A stretch of DNA of 64,000 nt. Origin: Cololabis saira (taxonomy: Eukaryota; Chordata; Actinopteri; Beloniformes; Belonidae). Location: the NCBI RefSeq assembly GCF_033807715.1, contig NC_084591.1, positions 49,354,415 through 49,418,414 of the forward strand, in the 5' to 3' direction. Numbering within the stretch: the first letter of the stretch is position 1; every line of letters starts with the position of its first letter. The notes under the pieces were generated by a model, which saw only the letters and a list, made by a program, of their open reading frames with translations, ran no database searches and was not told the origin of the DNA. Of the stretch, positions 62,171-64,000 are shown in pieces. The translations under genes were made by a program, and so were the position numbers.

Positions 62171-63528
62171 CTCCTACTTCACCACGACGGTCCGGTACAT
62201 CGACCGCATAACTGCGGATGCTGCACCGATCCGTCTGTCAATCTCCCGCTCCATCGTTCCCTCACTCGTGAACAAGATCCCGAGATACTTGAACTCCTCC
62301 ACCTGAGGCAGGACTTCTCCACCCACCCGGAGAAAGCACGCCACCCTTTGCCGGTGGAGAACCATGGCCTCGGTTTTGGAGGTGCTGATTGTCATCCCTG
62401 CTGCGTCGCACTCGGCCTCAAACCGCCCCAGCACATGCTGAAGGTCCCGGTCCGATGAAGCCAACAGGACAACGTCATCCGCAAAAAGCAGAGACGAAAT
62501 CCTATGGTTCCCAAACCGGATCCCCTCCGGCCCCTGGCTGTGCCTAGAAATCCTGTCCATAAAAATGATGAACAGGACCGGTGACAAAGGGCAGCCCTGC
62601 CGGAGTCCAACATGCACCGGGAACAAGTCTGATCTACTGCCGGCAATGCGAACCAGACTCCTGCTCCGATCATACAGAGACTGGACAGCCCTTAATAGAG
62701 GGCCCCGGACTCCATACTCACTGACCCCCCACAGAATGGCACAAGGGACACGGTCAAATGCCTTCTTCAGATCCACAAAACACATGTAGACTGGTTGGGC
62801 AAATTCCCATGAACCTTCAAGCACCCTGCGGAGGGTATAGAGCTGGTCCAGTGTTCCGCGACCGGGACGAAAACCGCATTGTTCCTCCTGAATCCGAGGT
62901 TCAACTATCGGCCGTATTCTCCTCTCCAGTACCCTGGCGTAGACTTTCCCGGGGAGGCTGAGAAGTGTGAGTACACTCTCCGGTCCCCCTTTTTAAAGAG
63001 AGGGACCACCACCCCGGTTTGCCACTCCAGCGGTACTGTCCCCTTCCTCCATGCAATGTCGCAGAGGCGTGTCAACCAAGACAGCCCTACGACATCCAGA
63101 GACTTGAGGTACTCAGGGCGGATCTCATACACCCCCGGTGCCCTGCTACTGAGGAGCTTATGAACCACCTCAGTTTGGGTAATGGATGAGCACGCCCCAG
63201 AGTCCCCACCCTCTGCTTCCTCAGTGGAAGGCATGTCAGTTGGGTTGAGGAGATCTTCGAAGTATTCCTTCCACCGTCTGACGAGGTCCCCAGTCCAGGT
63301 CAACAGCTCCCCACCCACACCATAAACGTTGCCGGCAGAGTACTGCTTCCCTCTTCTGAGGCGCCGAACGGTCCGCCAGAATTTCCTAGAGGCCGACCGA
63401 AAGTCTTCCTCCATGGCCTCCCCGAACTCCTCCCAGACCCGGGCTTTTGCCTTGAGGACCGCCCGAGCCGTGGCTCGCTTGGCCTGCCGGTACCCATCTA
63501 CTGCGTTAGGAGTCCCACAGGCCAACAT
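62171..63528 (-). pseudogene. LINE ORF2 reverse transcriptase
   Basis: Two frames: 63528-62905 (linker and fingers; EEFGEAMEEDFRSASRKFWR, SRAPGVYEIRPEYLKSLDVV, WRKGTVPLEWQTGVVVPLFK) and 62824-62174. The latter has VDLKKAFDRVPCAILW (catalytic Asp), GLRQGCPLSPVLFIIFMDRI and LLFADDVVLLASS with FADD, then EEFKYLGILFTSEGTMEREI. A small indel between 62905 and 62824 separates the frames (the intervening bases read on as RT in the other frame). It would synthesise cDNA from the element's transcript. Damaged but recognisable throughout. Confidence 0.93.
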
Positions 63529-64000
63529 AGCCCGGTAGGAATCCTTTCTTCAGTCTGACGGCATCCTGTACTTCCGGTGTCCACCACCGGGTTCTAGGAT
63601 TGCCGCCACGACAGGCACCGGAGACCTTGCGTCCACAAGGCAGAGGCACAGGCAGAGAACATGGTCCGCTCGGACTCGATGTCCCCCGCCTCCCCCGGGA
63701 TTTGAGAGAAGTTCTCTCGGAGGTGGGAGTTGAAGATGTCCCTGACATCTTCAACTCCCACCTCTTGGCCAGGGGGGCTTGGCCAGACGTTCCCAACAGA
63801 CCCTCACAATCCATTTGGGTCTGCCCCAACCTCTGGCCTAGGGTGCCCTGGTGCCACGTGCACTGATGGACACCCTTATGCTTGAACATGGTGTTCGTTA
63901 TGGACAAACTCTGACTAGCACAGAAGTCCAACAACAAAACACCGCTCGGGTTCAGATCGGGGAGGCCGTTCCTCCCAATCACGCCTCTCCAGGTATCACT
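63500..64000 (-). pseudogene. LINE ORF2 APE-type endonuclease, C-terminal part
   Basis: Reads [24 protein letters not shown] sequence, [20 protein letters not shown] and [20 protein letters not shown], where the expected SMIDF segment has diverged or shifted frame. It then passes into the linker towards 63528. A 21-bp inverted repeat (GGTGGGAGTTGAAGATGTCC and its complement, about 63721-63763) interrupts the linker. The N-terminal part of the nuclease is outside the window. Confidence 0.8.

Larger units (their letters stand above)
57656..64000 (-). mobile_element. Second-type LINE (GGATAAGCGG..ATGG tail) split by nested hAT-like elements
   Basis: The minus-strand element has its 3' tail (ATGG)n at 57656-57714 and its coding region up to the window edge. 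ORF2 runs from endonuclease (63982-63506) through RT to the C-terminus at 57726, with a 3.7 kb hAT-like element inserted at 58133-61848. CCCTAGGG on both sides and the natural rejoining CTCCCTAGGGAGGC show one original copy. Clade (RTE/Rex-like or other) is not certain from the sequence alone. Confidence 0.88.

Overview
This window reads as teleost fish genomic DNA, most likely from a repeat-rich region that contains no host gene I can support. The evidence is the repeat content: fish-type L2 non-LTR retrotransposons with their characteristic 3' ends (ATATAAATAAAATTGAATTG tails), a Tc1 transposon of the fish type, a Ty3/gypsy element, hAT, piggyBac-like and Tc1-like miniature elements, and long CA/GT, CTGT, CCAT and TA microsatellites. 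The fish assignment rests on remembered repeat families, not on a search.

Layout. 1-6003: an L2 reverse transcriptase fragment, then a 4.5 kb satellite of the pentamer TATAG in constantly flipping orientation, then a truncated integrase-type transposase relic. 6004-14340: microsatellites, L2 tails, a hairpin-ended repeat, a 20-bp tandem array, half a Tc1 transposon cut by an L2, and palindromes. 14341-18494: an L1-like copy (14-bp target duplication) interrupted by a DNA transposon and by an integrase-type transposon relic bounded by 20-21 bp subterminal repeats, which itself holds a gypsy fragment. 18495-31400: microsatellites, two or three blocks of non-repetitive sequence, and a series of miniature inverted-repeat elements, several with exact target duplications (TATATG, TTAA, TTA, TA).

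31401-48300 is one old L2 copy spread over 16.9 kb by insertions: a TA-flanked element, a Ty3/gypsy retrotransposon (33254-46589, target duplication CTAA) and a 1.1 kb solo-LTR-like insert (47088-48199, TCAG). The gypsy element carries an L2 3' fragment in one LTR and a nearly full-length 5.2 kb L2 in gag. That L2 has an ORF1 with an SGNH-type esterase domain and an ORF2 with endonuclease and reverse transcriptase. 48300-57655: another LINE fragment holding a 227-bp LTR-like insert, a perfect palindromic Tc1-like element, a GC-rich promoter-like block, microsatellites and AT-rich sequence without recognisable genes. 57656-64000: a second LINE type whose reading frame is split by a hAT-like element, inside which sit two further hAT-like elements, each with a perfect 8-bp target duplication, and a fourth inverted copy.

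The coding capacity is therefore transposon machinery: endonuclease/reverse transcriptase for LINE mobilisation, gag-protease-RT-RNase H-integrase for the gypsy element, and broken transposases. I found no tRNA, rRNA or CRISPR, and no convincing multi-exon host gene. The best leads are the nested-insertion chronologies, the ORF1 esterase with a duplicated nucleophile strand, the flip-flop satellite, the integrase-type transposon family with matching miniature elements, and the promoter-like GC island.
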